Shown: positions 28,243 through 38,500, numbered from the stretch's first letter. The stretch: 64,000 nt of DNA from an uncultured Rhizobiaceae group bacterium (GCA_937930845.1 CALHBJ010000011.1:1-64000); one strand, 5' to 3'. Notes: a model not told the origin generated them from the sequence alone. Made by a program: numbers and translations.

Positions 28243-29322
28243 CTATCCGTAAGGGAATGGCCAATTGCGTAATTTCTCCTTTGTGATCTGCCACAGCCGG
28301 GCAAACCCGTGGGGTTCCAAAATAAGAAAGGCGATGATCAGGGAGCCGATCAAGACGGACGTAACGTGCTCCATCGTTGCCGCATTGATGCCGAGATTAA
28401 AGAACCCTGGCAAAGCACGCATGATGATCGGCAATACGAAAATGAAAAACGCGCCCATGAAACAGCCGATCAGGCTGCCCAGCCCACCAATGATTACCAT
28501 GAACAGAACCAGGAATGATTTGTTGATGTCGAAGCTTTCAACCTCTGCCGAACCCAGCCACAGGAACACCATCATCGCACCGGCAACACCGCAATAGTAA
28601 GACGACATGGCAAAAGCGGAAAGCTTGGCATAGAGCGGGCGAATGCCCATCAGTTCCGCGGCAATATCCATGTCGCGGATCATCATCCAGGAACGGCCAA
28701 TGCGACCGCGAATGACATTGGAAGCGATCCAGGTGAGGAACACGACAATCGACAAGACAATCAGATATCGGTGTACCGGATCACCCGATGCCGGATCAAT
28801 GGGCAGGCCAAACAGCTTGGGCGTGGTGGAATCAATCGCCCCGGAATCGTTGTAATTGTAGAGCCAGGGAATGCGAATAAACGACCATTCCAGAAAGAAC
28901 TGGGCAGCCAGCGTGGTGATCGCCAGATACAGACCTTTAATGCGCAGCGACGGCAGACCAAAAAGAATGCCAATACCCGCCGCGAAAAACCCCGAAATGA
29001 AGAAGTGAATGATGATGTTCACATCGGGGAAAATGGTCACCAGCTTATAACAGGCATAGGCCCCCACGCCCATAAACGCCCCCGTGCCGAGGGACAATTG
29101 CCCCGAATAGCCGGTCAGGATGTTCAACCCAACAGCCGCCAGCGCCCAGATCAGGAAGGGGATCATGATCGAGTTCATCCAGAAATCATTGGCCAGAAGC
29201 GGCACCCCGATAAAGGCAAATGCGATGATGATGCCCAGGCCAATCCTGTCCTGAAGGATCGGAAAGATCGCCTGATCGTCCCGGTAATTGGTCTTGAATT
29301 GTCCAGCTTCGCGATAAAACAT
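28243..29322 (-). CDS. livM: Branched-chain-type ABC transporter permease LivM
   Basis: A 359-aa polytopic protein with about 9-10 hydrophobic segments. LivM signatures: ALAAVGLNILTGYSGQLSLGTGAFMGVGAYA and the cytoplasmic loop RIGRSWMMIRDMDIAAELMGIRPLYAKLSAFAMSS (EAA-type coupling helix), then VIIGGLGSLIGCFMGAFFI. It forms the transmembrane heterodimer with LivH. The start at 29322 has a GGGGAG upstream at about 11 nt. It lies between livK and livH. Confidence 0.92.
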   Translation of the reverse strand: MFYREAGQFKTNYRDDQAIFPILQDRIGLGIIIAFAFIGVPLLANDFWMNSIMIPFLIWALAAVGLNILTGYSGQLSLGTGAFMGVGAYACYKLVTIFPDVNIIIHFFISGFFAAGIGILFGLPSLRIKGLYLAITTLAAQFFLEWSFIRIPWLYNYNDSGAIDSTTPKLFGLPIDPASGDPVHRYLIVLSIVVFLTWIASNVIRGRIGRSWMMIRDMDIAAELMGIRPLYAKLSAFAMSSYYCGVAGAMMVFLWLGSAEVESFDINKSFLVLFMVIIGGLGSLIGCFMGAFFIFVLPIIMRALPGFFNLGINAATMEHVTSVLIGSLIIAFLILEPHGFARLWQITKEKLRNWPFPYG

Positions 29323-29366
29323 TAGGAACCGAACTCCCCGGAGTAAGTCTTCATACGCATGTCAGA

Positions 29367-30317
29367 TCACACCCGCTCGATAATTTTTTCGCCGAACAAT
29401 CCTTGCGGACGGAACAGCAGGAAGATGAGAGCCAGCACATAGGCAAACCAGGCTTCGACACCGCCGCCCACAAGGCCACCCCAATAGACTTCGGCCAGTT
29501 TTTCGCCGATGCCGATGATCAGTCCGCCGACAATGGCACCGGGGATCGATGTGAACCCGCCCAAAATCAGCACCGCCAAAGCCTTGAATGCGATGATCTC
29601 CAGGGCAAAGGACACATCAGATCGTGCGCCCCACATGATGCCTGTCACCAGCGCCACAACGCCCGCAGCAAACCACACGATTGCCCAAATCTGGTTAAGT
29701 GAAATGCCCACGGACAGCGCCGCATTATGGTCATCTGCCACGGCGCGCAGGGCACGACCGATCCGGGTCTTGGAAAAGAAAATCGCCAGCGCAATCACCA
29801 TCAGCGAGGCGATCACCACAGCCGCAATGTCCAGGTGTTGCAGCGATACCAACCCGCCCAGAATATCAAAATCGGTAACACCCGTTGGCAGGCCCAGTTC
29901 CTCGGTAATCATGGATTTCGGCTCACCGCCGAACACCGTTTCGCCCACGCCTTTGAGAAACAGGGTCAACCCAATCGTGGCCATCAGCAAGATTGCATCA
30001 TGTTGCCCAACCAGCGGGCGCAACACGACCCGCTCAATACCAATGGCCAAAATGGCCATCACACCAAGTGTCAGGAACAGGGCAATCCAGGCGGGAATGC
30101 CCAATGCGTGCAGGCCCACCATGGTCAATGCCGCAAACACCACCATGATGCCCTGGGCAAAATTGAAAACGCCGGAGGCTTTGTAAATCAACACGAAACC
30201 CAGCGCGATCAGCGCATAGAGCGTGCCGGCAACAAAGCCTTCCCAGATCAGTTGCACAAAAAAGTCCGGCGCCGATGCCATATCAACAAACGGATTGATA
30301 AAAATGTCATGCAACAT
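29367..30317 (-). CDS. livH: Branched-chain-type ABC transporter permease LivH
   Basis: A 316-aa membrane protein with about 8 TM segments. Family marks: GTLYALIALGFVLIYKASGVFNFAQG near residue 30, TRIGRALRAVADDHNAALSVGISLNQI (coupling loop), and AFKALAVLILGGFTSIPGAIVGGLIIGI. It pairs with LivM. The start at 30317 has AGGAG 10 nt upstream. The membrane microprotein gene at 30348-30512 lies directly upstream, and livG upstream of that. Confidence 0.92.
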   Translation of the reverse strand: MLHDIFINPFVDMASAPDFFVQLIWEGFVAGTLYALIALGFVLIYKASGVFNFAQGIMVVFAALTMVGLHALGIPAWIALFLTLGVMAILAIGIERVVLRPLVGQHDAILLMATIGLTLFLKGVGETVFGGEPKSMITEELGLPTGVTDFDILGGLVSLQHLDIAAVVIASLMVIALAIFFSKTRIGRALRAVADDHNAALSVGISLNQIWAIVWFAAGVVALVTGIMWGARSDVSFALEIIAFKALAVLILGGFTSIPGAIVGGLIIGIGEKLAEVYWGGLVGGGVEAWFAYVLALIFLLFRPQGLFGEKIIERV

Positions 30318-30347
30318 GATGGCTTATCTCCTGTGTCACCGGGAATA

Positions 30348-30512
30348 TCATGAAGGGGCTTGCACCAGTTCCGGAAACAGGCCAGCCAATCCCAGCGCAA
30401 TCATCAGCACCGCGATGGCAAATCGCATCCAGCGCGGCACCATGATCAGCGCCACTCCGGCGGCCAGCAAAAAAATTGATACGGCCTTTGGGTAGTCGGT
30501 CAAAATATCCAT
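30348..30512 (-). CDS. 54-aa membrane microprotein, DUF3096-like, between livG and livH
   Basis: A short frame below the usual ORF cut-off. It starts MDILTDYPKAVSIFLLAAGV and contains ALIMVPRWMRFAIAVLMIALG before GLFPELVQAPS. Two hydrophobic helices (about residues 11-25 and 30-46) flank a VPRW turn, the layout of DUF3096-type small membrane proteins (...GILILIMPRLLNYIVAIYLI-like). It begins 12 nt after the livG stop with GGTGGA 6 nt before the ATG. Its stop is 30 nt before the livH start, so it fills an otherwise empty gap in the operon. A role in assembling or regulating the permease is possible but unproven. Confidence 0.7.
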   Translation of the reverse strand: MDILTDYPKAVSIFLLAAGVALIMVPRWMRFAIAVLMIALGLAGLFPELVQAPS

Positions 30513-30524
30513 CTTGATCCACCA

Positions 30525-31361
30525 TTAATGGGGCACCCCCAGATAGGCATCGATAACTTCCTGGCTGGATTGCACTTCCGCCGGTTCCCCGTCCGCAATC
30601 TTCTTACCATAGTCCAGCACAACCACCCGGTCGGCCAGATCCATCACAACGCCCATGTCATGTTCAATCAGCGCAATCGTGGTGCCGAATTGCCGGTTCA
30701 CATCAATGATGAACCGGCTCATATCTTCTTTTTCTTCCAGGTTCATCCCGGCCATGGGCTCATCCAGCAATAGCAGGTCAGGCTCCAGTGCCAGCGCCCG
30801 GCCAAGCTCCACACGCTTTTGCAATCCATAGGGCAACTTACCCACCGGCTGGCGGCGGATATGAGCGATTTCCAGAAAATCAATAATCTCTTCGACCCGA
30901 CGCCGGTGCTCAATTTCCTCGTTCCGCGCGGGACCGAAGTAAAACATCTGGGTCAGAAAATTCTGTTTCATTTTCAACGACCGGCCCGACATGATGTTGT
31001 CGAGTGTCGACATGCCGGTAAACAGGGCAACATTCTGGAATGTTCGCGCGATGCCCGATGCCGCCGCCTCATAGGGCCTCATGCGTGACCGCTTTTCACC
31101 GCGAAATGTAATCGAGCCTTCCTGGGGATGGTAAAAGCCGTTGATCACGTTGAGCATCGACGTTTTGCCAGCGCCGTTGGGCCCAATAATCGCCCGCACT
31201 TCGCCTTTGAGAATGTTGAACGAAATATCTTCAATTGCCGTGACACCACCAAACCGCAAGGTCACATTCTCGACTTTCAGCAACTCATCGCCCTGCGCAA
31301 TGCCATCATTGCGACCGGAACTAAGATCCATGCCATGGATTTTTGAATCATGAGCGTTCAC
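30525..31361 (-). CDS. livG: Branched-chain-type ABC transporter ATP-binding protein LivG
   Basis: 278 aa. Walker A GPNGAGKTS at residues 60-68, a long helical insert (GRSLKMKQNFLTQMFYFGPARNEE) typical of LivG, a signature region LPYGLQKRVELGRALAL and Walker B LLLLDEPMAGMN. The C-terminal tail PAEVQSSQEVIDAYLG is standard for LivG. The start is GTG at 31361 within a GTGA overlap with the stop of the upstream DUF4268 gene; GGAGG lies 7 nt before it. A later ATG (residue 11) is possible. Confidence 0.92.
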   Translation of the reverse strand: MNAHDSKIHGMDLSSGRNDGIAQGDELLKVENVTLRFGGVTAIEDISFNILKGEVRAIIGPNGAGKTSMLNVINGFYHPQEGSITFRGEKRSRMRPYEAAASGIARTFQNVALFTGMSTLDNIMSGRSLKMKQNFLTQMFYFGPARNEEIEHRRRVEEIIDFLEIAHIRRQPVGKLPYGLQKRVELGRALALEPDLLLLDEPMAGMNLEEKEDMSRFIIDVNRQFGTTIALIEHDMGVVMDLADRVVVLDYGKKIADGEPAEVQSSQEVIDAYLGVPH

Positions 31362-31373
31362 TCCGCAGCCTCC
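31358..31373. repeat. 16-bp direct repeat, copy 1 (DUF4268/livG joint)
   Basis: TCACTCCGCAGCCTCC on the plus strand, identical to the copy at 32341-32356 and 983 nt from it. On the coding strand it reads GGAGGCTGCGGAGTGA: an SD, the codons for EAAE's end, and a GTGA stop/start overlap. Confidence 0.85.
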
Positions 31374-32344
31374 AGTTCAAGTTGGTGTTCAGGCGGCTCA
31401 AAACTAAGAATTCTAGGGGTAAAACACTCTGCAAATGCCACAACTTTGTCAGCAAGCCAGTCATGCTGCTCTTGCCAATTACTTTCATCTTTCACAATTA
31501 CATCATTGAGTTGATGGAAAATGCGAGAGGCCTTCTGTTCATCCATTCTCATCCAGTGCAAGTCGAAGTCAAACGACTTCTCAATTTCGCGTCTGGACAG
31601 TTGCAGTTCATCAAAAGTTTGCTTTGCATGAGAACCGCCAAGATAACATTCAACAGCCAGATAATTGTCACGCCGTCCTGCTTTGGCAGAGATTGAATAA
31701 CCAGATTTACCGATGGAGAAGCTATTGTAATAGCCCTTCGGCGCGCTGGTAATGGAAAGTCCGCTCTTCTTCTTCGCCAGCACCTCGTGGAAAGCTTCCC
31801 AATAGGTCACATAGAATTTGTTACGTTCGCTCATTTCTCGATTGAATGTATTTGCACTAGATATTTTAGACCATTCATTGGGTCTCGCGACTACATCAAA
31901 CCGGGGCGCAGGTAAGCTATCGCCAATTTTATAAGCTTCGAGTTCGATAGCGAAAAAACTATGATCTACAGTTGTATTACGATTAAGCCAGTCTATCGCA
32001 GCACGGTGATCTTCCCGCACTTGAGCAGATATCCAGACAATTACAGCTCTCTCATCCAGACCAGCAAGGTATGTAATAATCTGACCAAGGTGGCCATGGT
32101 CTGTCGCACCTAATTGATTCTCTATGAGTACCAATCGATCTTCCGCATCACGCGCAACGATATCGGCAATAAAATTACCAATACGTTTTTCAGTATCTTC
32201 AAGTTCAATATCACCCAGCCAGATTGCCTCACCCAATAAATTGAGATTCTCGGTCTTGGCCAGCCATGGCGTGAAGCCATGGGCTTCATGCTGCCAAATC
32301 TCCTTAACCGGCACAGATTGAAGCCTGCCTAAATCGGGAATCAC
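31358..32344 (-). CDS. DUF4268 protein with PD-(D/E)XK nuclease-like motif, inserted in the liv operon
   Basis: 328 aa. The N-terminal half carries a nuclease-fold signature: GNFIADIVARDAEDRLVLIENQLGATDHGHLGQI, with D61, E75 and Q77 as likely D-x(n)-ExQ residues, as in DNA-repair/restriction-associated PD-(D/E)XK proteins. The C-terminal half (about 165-320) fits DUF4268 (FYVTYWEAFHEVL, GKSGYSISAKAG, LAVECYLGG). DUF4268 proteins are often linked with defence or mobile loci. The gene is visibly AT-richer than its neighbours. It overlaps the acyl-CoA synthetase stop and the livG start by 4 nt each, and a 16-bp repeat marks both joints. Nuclease activity is inferred only. Confidence 0.78.
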   Translation of the reverse strand: MIPDLGRLQSVPVKEIWQHEAHGFTPWLAKTENLNLLGEAIWLGDIELEDTEKRIGNFIADIVARDAEDRLVLIENQLGATDHGHLGQIITYLAGLDERAVIVWISAQVREDHRAAIDWLNRNTTVDHSFFAIELEAYKIGDSLPAPRFDVVARPNEWSKISSANTFNREMSERNKFYVTYWEAFHEVLAKKKSGLSITSAPKGYYNSFSIGKSGYSISAKAGRRDNYLAVECYLGGSHAKQTFDELQLSRREIEKSFDFDLHWMRMDEQKASRIFHQLNDVIVKDESNWQEQHDWLADKVVAFAECFTPRILSFEPPEHQLELEAAE

Positions 32345-32356
32345 TCCGCAGCCTCC
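32341..32356. repeat. 16-bp direct repeat, copy 2 (acyl-CoA synthetase/DUF4268 joint)
   Basis: Identical to 31358-31373; the flanking bases differ on both sides. It encodes the last residues and stop of the acyl-CoA synthetase plus the SD and GTG start of the DUF4268 gene. Confidence 0.85.
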
Positions 32357-34314
32357 TTCATGCTTTCGGCTGGGTAGGTTTTTGCGTCGGCGATTTTTAC
32401 TGTCGCTGAGATATTACCTTTGCGGCCATCTTCGAAGACCACTTCTGTGTTGACGAATTTTTCTTCCGATCCGTCATAAAGCGCATCGATGAGATCATCA
32501 TATCGCTCATTGATCAGGCTGCGGCGTACTTTCATGGTGCGCGTCAGTTCGCCATCATCCGCGTCCAGTTCCTTGTGCAAAACAAGAAAACGGTGAATTT
32601 GAGCCCCCGCCACCCGCTCTTCCGAGGCCAGATCCTTGTTCACCTGATCCACATGTTCGCCCATCATTTTGTAGACCAGCGGATGGTTCGCCAATTCCTG
32701 ATAGGATGCATAGGCAATGTTGTTGCGTTCCGCCCAGTTGGCGACCGGTTGCAAATCAATATTCAGCATCACGGCCGCATAATCACGCCCGTCACCCAGC
32801 GCCACGGCTTCTTTGATATTGGGGAAGAATTTCAGCTTGTTCTCAATATATTTGGGCGGGAACATTGAGCCATTATTCAGCCGACCCACATCCTTGGCGC
32901 GGTCGATAATGCGCAAATGCCCTTCGGCATCGAGGAAACCGGCATCGCCTGTTTTCACCCAGCCATCCTTGGACTTGGTGTCTTTGGTGGCTTTGGCGTT
33001 CTTGTAATAGCCCATAAAGACGCCCGGCGAACGGTAAAGCACCTCACCGCTGTCGGTGATTTCGATTTCCACATCCGGCGAAGGCGTCCCAACCGTGTCA
33101 GCGGAAATCTGTCCGTCCGGTTGGGCGGTGATGTAAACGCTTGCTTCCGTCTGGCCGTAAAGCTGCTTCAGATTAAGACCCAGCGACCGGTAAAAGCGGA
33201 AAATCTCAGGCCCGATGGCCTCGCCCGCCGTATAGCCCACCTTCATGCGGGTCATGCCCAAACGGTTTTTAAGCGGCCCATATACGAGGAAATCGCCAAT
33301 GCGATACAACAGCCGATCGATCAATGAGATATCTTTTTCACCATTCAAGATCCGCTCGCCAACCCGGTTGGCCACCCCCAGAAAATAGTGAAACATTTTC
33401 TGTTTCAGTTTTCCCGCATCTTCCATACGCACCATAATATCGGTGAGCAATCCTTCAAACACCCGCGGTGGTGCGAAAAAATAGGTTGGCGCAATCTCGC
33501 GCCGGTTCTCGGTCACCGTGTCCGGGCTTTCGGGGCAACACACACAATATCCTGCGGTTAAAGACTGGCCATAGGAGAAAATATGATCCCCCACCCATGC
33601 CAGCGGCAGATAGGCGATGATTTCATCGCTATAGTCAAACCCGTCAAACTTGTTGGCATTCAGCGATGATATGACCAGATTGTCATAGGACAGCATCACA
33701 CCCTTGGGCTTGCCCGTGGTGCCGGATGTGTAAAGCATGACCGAAAGGTCTTCGCCTTTTCCCTTGTCGATTTCCGCCAACCACTTTTGGCCTATCGCCG
33801 GATCGGATTCCAACAAAGCCTGGCCATCGCGTTGCAAGGCCTGAACATGGTGGAGAAACGGCTCATCATAATCGCCCAGTCCGCGCTGCCAGTCGTAAAT
33901 GATGTATTCAAGTTTCGGCAGCTGGTCCTTGATGGAAAGCAGCTTGTCCACCTGCTCCTGATCCTGAACAACGGCAAAACGCACTTCCGCATGTTGCAGA
34001 ACATAAACCATCTCGTCGGCAACCGCGTCCGCATAAACAGGAATGGGCACACCACCGAGCGCCTGAACAGCACAAAAGCTCCAATACAAGACGGGGCGAT
34101 TGCCACCGACAATGGCGACCTTGTCGTCGCGCGTTAAGCCAATGGATTGCAGCCCCACAGAAAGGTTGCGGATTTCCGCCAACATTTCCCGCCAGGTCCA
34201 GCTTTGCCAGATGCCAAAATCCTTGTGGCGCATCGCGGGCCGTTGACCGAATTTCTCTGCATTTTCCAGCAGGAATTTCGGGAATGTATCACATCCTCCG
34301 GTGGCGTTTGCCAT
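32341..34314 (-). CDS. AMP-dependent long-chain acyl-CoA synthetase
   Basis: 657 aa, full-length ANL enzyme of the long-chain (FadD15-like) group. The AMP/phosphate loop LYTSGTTGKPKG lies at about residues 194-205, followed by AYLPLAWVGDHIFSYGQSL, LYGQTEASVYITAQ, and the hinge region GWVKTGDAGFLDAEGHLRIIDRAKDV. It joins a carboxylic acid to CoA via an acyl-adenylate. Start at 34314 has GGAGGACG upstream. As the first gene of the liv transcription unit it probably activates what the transporter imports. Ends in -EAAE. Confidence 0.88.
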   Translation of the reverse strand: MANATGGCDTFPKFLLENAEKFGQRPAMRHKDFGIWQSWTWREMLAEIRNLSVGLQSIGLTRDDKVAIVGGNRPVLYWSFCAVQALGGVPIPVYADAVADEMVYVLQHAEVRFAVVQDQEQVDKLLSIKDQLPKLEYIIYDWQRGLGDYDEPFLHHVQALQRDGQALLESDPAIGQKWLAEIDKGKGEDLSVMLYTSGTTGKPKGVMLSYDNLVISSLNANKFDGFDYSDEIIAYLPLAWVGDHIFSYGQSLTAGYCVCCPESPDTVTENRREIAPTYFFAPPRVFEGLLTDIMVRMEDAGKLKQKMFHYFLGVANRVGERILNGEKDISLIDRLLYRIGDFLVYGPLKNRLGMTRMKVGYTAGEAIGPEIFRFYRSLGLNLKQLYGQTEASVYITAQPDGQISADTVGTPSPDVEIEITDSGEVLYRSPGVFMGYYKNAKATKDTKSKDGWVKTGDAGFLDAEGHLRIIDRAKDVGRLNNGSMFPPKYIENKLKFFPNIKEAVALGDGRDYAAVMLNIDLQPVANWAERNNIAYASYQELANHPLVYKMMGEHVDQVNKDLASEERVAGAQIHRFLVLHKELDADDGELTRTMKVRRSLINERYDDLIDALYDGSEEKFVNTEVVFEDGRKGNISATVKIADAKTYPAESMKEAAE

Positions 34315-34471
34315 GTCCAGTGCGTCCTCCCAAACGACTAGCAGACCAACACACTGTGCGGCCCAATATGTGCGGGGACATTGCCCCCTTAGTTATTCTC
34401 ATTTTTTAGCACGGCAGGCGCGAAGGCAAGCAATTGTTTGAATAACTTTAGTTCAAGTGCACAACCTGTGC

Positions 34472-35521
34472 TCACCCAAGCCAATTCACCCATCTACCGT
34501 GATAATCCGCCCGGCCCAGGGCGGTTTCGATTGCGCCCGGCCATTGCTTCATTTTGATCCCGGCACCGGGGGACTGCCCATCGGCCTCAAATTGCAACCA
34601 CACCAGGGGTGCCTGGTGCGTTGCCTGCGCACCGGCGGCGCATATCAGTTCCTCGCCGCGCGCTTTATCTTCATCCGCCAAATATTGCCAGGCAATCGTT
34701 GAATACACCAACGTACATTGGCCGGGGGTATTGCTGTTCAAATTCTGGTCCAACCATGTAACAGCATCAGCTATGTCCAATTGGGCAGGATTGGCACGGG
34801 CCAACATAACAGCAGCATCAAACCGGGCAATACGTTCACTTTGATCCGGCCACAGATAAGAGCGAAGCCGCAACAGTTCGCCATCTTTGGTCACATCCAA
34901 CGGATTGATGTCACAGCCCGCGCGTGATGCGATATGAATGTCAGCCAGCGCAGGGGAAGGCCCGGACCAGTCTGGCCGCAGGTGCAATGCGCTTCTCAAA
35001 TCACCGGCACTGGTTTTGCCCAATGTGTAACGGAACCGGTCCAATTGAAGGTTTAGCCCTGCCGAAGCGCCAATTTCCAATAGTCTAAAGGGCAGTTCAT
35101 ACTGGTTCGCTAATCGCATCAATGCTGGCATCAGGACGCTGGACCGCTGCACCTCATTGGTTTGAGGCGGCGATTTCATCCACTCCAGCAAGAATTGGGC
35201 ATTGATCTCCAGCGCGTCGGCAATATGTTTCCACGCCGGAGCCTCACCGGATTTGGGGTCATACGCGGCTGCAAATTCATCATCAGCCCGGGTCAATACC
35301 AGAGCCTGAAGCCCGCCACACAATCGCAGGGGCAAATTATCACCTGATGCATCGGCCTTGCCCGGCCAGTTCAAACAAAGCGCCCCAACTTCACTTGTCT
35401 CATCAAGATGAGCGCCCAAGGTCCGGCACAGGGCCGCAGTGAACGGCGATCCCAGACTGTCACATGCCTCAGCCTGGCCCATGAAGATATCACGGATCGC
35501 CAAGTGTGTGCTGCGCGACAC
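34472..35521 (-). CDS. DUF2332 family protein
   Basis: About 349 aa. The pattern IRDIFMGQAEACDSLGSPFTAALCRTLG at the N-terminus, then RLLEIGASAGLNLQLDRFRY (an SAM-methyltransferase-like glycine motif), RAGCDINPLDVTKDGELLRLRSYLWPDQSERIARFDAA and QCTLVYSTIAWQYL match DUF2332. The family has no proven function; the GASAGLNL stretch suggests a Rossmann-like nucleotide or SAM site. I choose GTG 35521, just after the stop of the upstream gene. An earlier start at 35560 would overlap the oxidoreductase gene by 38 nt. It follows the oxidoreductase gene and is probably co-transcribed. Confidence 0.75.
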   Translation of the reverse strand: MSRSTHLAIRDIFMGQAEACDSLGSPFTAALCRTLGAHLDETSEVGALCLNWPGKADASGDNLPLRLCGGLQALVLTRADDEFAAAYDPKSGEAPAWKHIADALEINAQFLLEWMKSPPQTNEVQRSSVLMPALMRLANQYELPFRLLEIGASAGLNLQLDRFRYTLGKTSAGDLRSALHLRPDWSGPSPALADIHIASRAGCDINPLDVTKDGELLRLRSYLWPDQSERIARFDAAVMLARANPAQLDIADAVTWLDQNLNSNTPGQCTLVYSTIAWQYLADEDKARGEELICAAGAQATHQAPLVWLQFEADGQSPGAGIKMKQWPGAIETALGRADYHGRWVNWLG

Positions 35522-35522
35522 C

Positions 35523-38500
35523 TTACTCAGCTGCTTCCAGGGTTTTGAGCCCATCGACATTTTTCAAGCCGGCCCGCAGGCGCATGCGCTCGGCATTTGC
35601 CTTTTCCACATTCGCCTCTTTGACATGGCCGAACCCGCGAATGAGTTGCGGATAGGTCGCCAACCGAATGGCCGCATCGAGTGTCTTGGGCTTCAACTCG
35701 GTTTCGATCTCGTCCAACACGTCTTCGTATTCAGCCAACAGATTGCGTTCCATTTTACGTTCCGCAGTGTAGCCAAAGATGTCAAAAACGCCGCCACGCA
35801 AAAACCGCATCCGGGCGAGCCAGCCATAGGCCTTCATCATCCATGGTCCGTATTGCTTCTTGATCAGATGCCCCTTGGAATCCCGATTTGAAAACAGCGG
35901 CGGAGCCAGATGGAATTCAAAAGAATCCCAGCTTTCAAACTGTGTTTTCACCTGTTCCAAAAACGCACCATCGGAATATAGGCGGGCCACTTCATACTCG
36001 TCCTTGATCGCCATCAGCTTGAACAGATTATGTGCCACGGCTTCGGTCAACGCACCCTTGCTGGAACCGGACGCCTCTTCTGCGGCACGAATGCGCGCGA
36101 CACGGGCTGCAAACCGGGCGGCGTAATTCTTGTTTTGATAGGCGGTCAATTGTTGAACCCGGCGTTCAATGGCTTCGTCCACCGTTTCAGATTTTTTGCG
36201 ATGTTCCAGAACATCTGCCACCGGCGTTTCGCTAACAGGCAACAGGCTCCTGTCATGTGCGGCAACCCGCCCCCACTGAAACGCCATCTGGTTCATGGGA
36301 ATTTGCACACCGTTGAGTTCAATGGCGCGCATAATGGCTTGTTCGCTCACCGGCAGACCGCCATTTTGCCAGGCAAATCCCAACATGAACATGTTCGACG
36401 CAATGGCATCGCCCATCAGCGCAACCGCCAGTTTTTCTGCCTCAACGACATCTGTACGATCTTTGCCCGCCATCTTTTCCAGCGTCTTGATAATCCGCTG
36501 AGTCGGGAAGGAGAAATCCACATTATGGGTAAATTCACCTGAGAGTTTCTCGTGGCTGTTCAACACAACTTTGGTGCGGCCTTTTTGAATAGAGCCAAGC
36601 ACTTTTTGAGTTGAAGCGGTCACCATATCGCACCCAAGGATGAGATCGGCACCCGATGCTGCAATGCGAATGGATTTGATATCTTCCGGCGTTGGCGCGA
36701 TGCGCAAATGGCTGGCCACTTCCCCGCCTTTTTGAGCAAGCCCGGCCATATCGATAATGGCAGAACCTTTGCCTTCCAGATGCGCCGCCATGCCCAAAAC
36801 GGCACCAACGGTAACAACACCTGTTCCACCAACACCGGTAACGATGACCCCATATGAGCCAGTAAGTTTCGGCAATGTGGGCTGCGGAACAGTGGGCAAT
36901 TCAGCCGAAAGGCCCGGCGCGCTTTTGCCTTTTTTCAACTGCGCGCCATGGACGGTGACAAAGCTGGGGCAAAAGCCATTGATACAGGAGAAGTCTTTGT
37001 TACACGAAGACTGGTCAATCTGGCGCTTGCGGCCAAACTCGGTATCGACGGCACCCACCGCGACACAGTTGGATTTCACACCGCAATCACCGCAGCCTTC
37101 ACACACCTGCTCGTTGATCACAATGCGCTTATCCGGGTCCGGGAATGCGCCGCGCTTGCGGCGGCGGCGTTTCTCGCTGGCACAGGTCTGGTCATAGATC
37201 ATGACCGTCAGACCCTTGGTCGCGGCCAGTTCCTTTTGCACTTCATCCAGTTGTGAGCGGTGGTGAATCGTTGTTCCAAGCGGCCAGGAAATCTGGCTGG
37301 AATATTTCTCAGGTTCATCAGAGACAATGACCACCCGTTTAGCACCTTCGGCAGCGACTTGCGCCGCAATATCCCACGGCGTCAATGAACCTTCATTGGG
37401 CTGGCCACCGGTCATCGCCACCGCATCATTGAACAATATCTTATAGGTAATTGAAGCGCCGGATGCGGCGGCTGCGCGCACTGCCAGATAGCCGGAATGG
37501 TTATAGGTGCCGTCGCCCAGATTCTGGAACACATGATCGCGTTTTGAGAAGTGATGTTCACCAAGCCAATTGGCCCCTTCCCCACCCATTTGGGTAAATC
37601 CTTCGGTGCTCCGGTCCATCCAGATCGACATGAAATGGCACCCGATGCCAGCATAGGCGCGGCTGCCTTCCGGCACATGGGTGGACGTGTTGTGGGGGCA
37701 ACCGGCGCAAAAATAGGGAACCCGATTTGCCACGCCCTTGGTAGCAGCCAAACCGGCCTGGGCATCTTTCAGCGCCTTCACATGGGCCGATAACTTGCGG
37801 TCCTTGGCAAATTTGTTCAGCCGTTCGCCAACCGCGATTGCAATCGTGTTCGAGTCCAGTTGGGCCTTGGCCGGGAACAGCCAATTCCCCTTCTCGTCCT
37901 TCTTGCCGATGATCAAAGGCGGTTTGGCGATGCCATAAAGCGCCTCGATCAACTGGCTTTCGATCAATGACCGCTTTTCTTCAACAACGATAATCTGATC
38001 GAGCCCTTTGGCGAATTTACGCAACTCAGCCTGGGACAATGGCCACACGCACCCAACCTTATAAAGCCGCATGCCCAGATTGTTGGCGCGCACCTCATCC
38101 AGGCCCAGATCATCCATTGCCTGGCGCACATCAAGATAGGATTTACCGGCGGTGATCACGCCGATGCGTGGCTTGCGCCCTCCGGCGAGGATGGTCTTGT
38201 TGACGTTGTTTGCTGCAAGCCAGTCGAGCACTGCGTTGTGCTTATGCTCCACCAGCCGCTCCTCCTGGGGGAGCATTGTGTCACCGGGGCGGATGTACAA
38301 TCCGTCCGCCGGGCGCCGGTCGACCTTCGGATCCACCAGCTTAATTCGGTCGGGGCGACCATCGATAACAGCCGTAGACTCAATCGTGTCTTTGACACAT
38401 TTAATGCCCACCCACACTCCGGCATAGCGCGACAAGCCAAGGCCAAGCACACCGTAGTCGAGTATTTCCTGCACCCCGGCAGGGGACAGGACGGGCATGC

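Noticed and set aside
30307-30525. 72-codon minus-strand frame between livG and livH
   Set aside because: Out of frame with the 54-codon hydrophobic gene that has its own SD; residue pattern looks random.
34315-34471. Terminator or small RNA downstream of the DUF2332 gene
   Set aside because: Only a loose T-rich run is present, without a stable stem.
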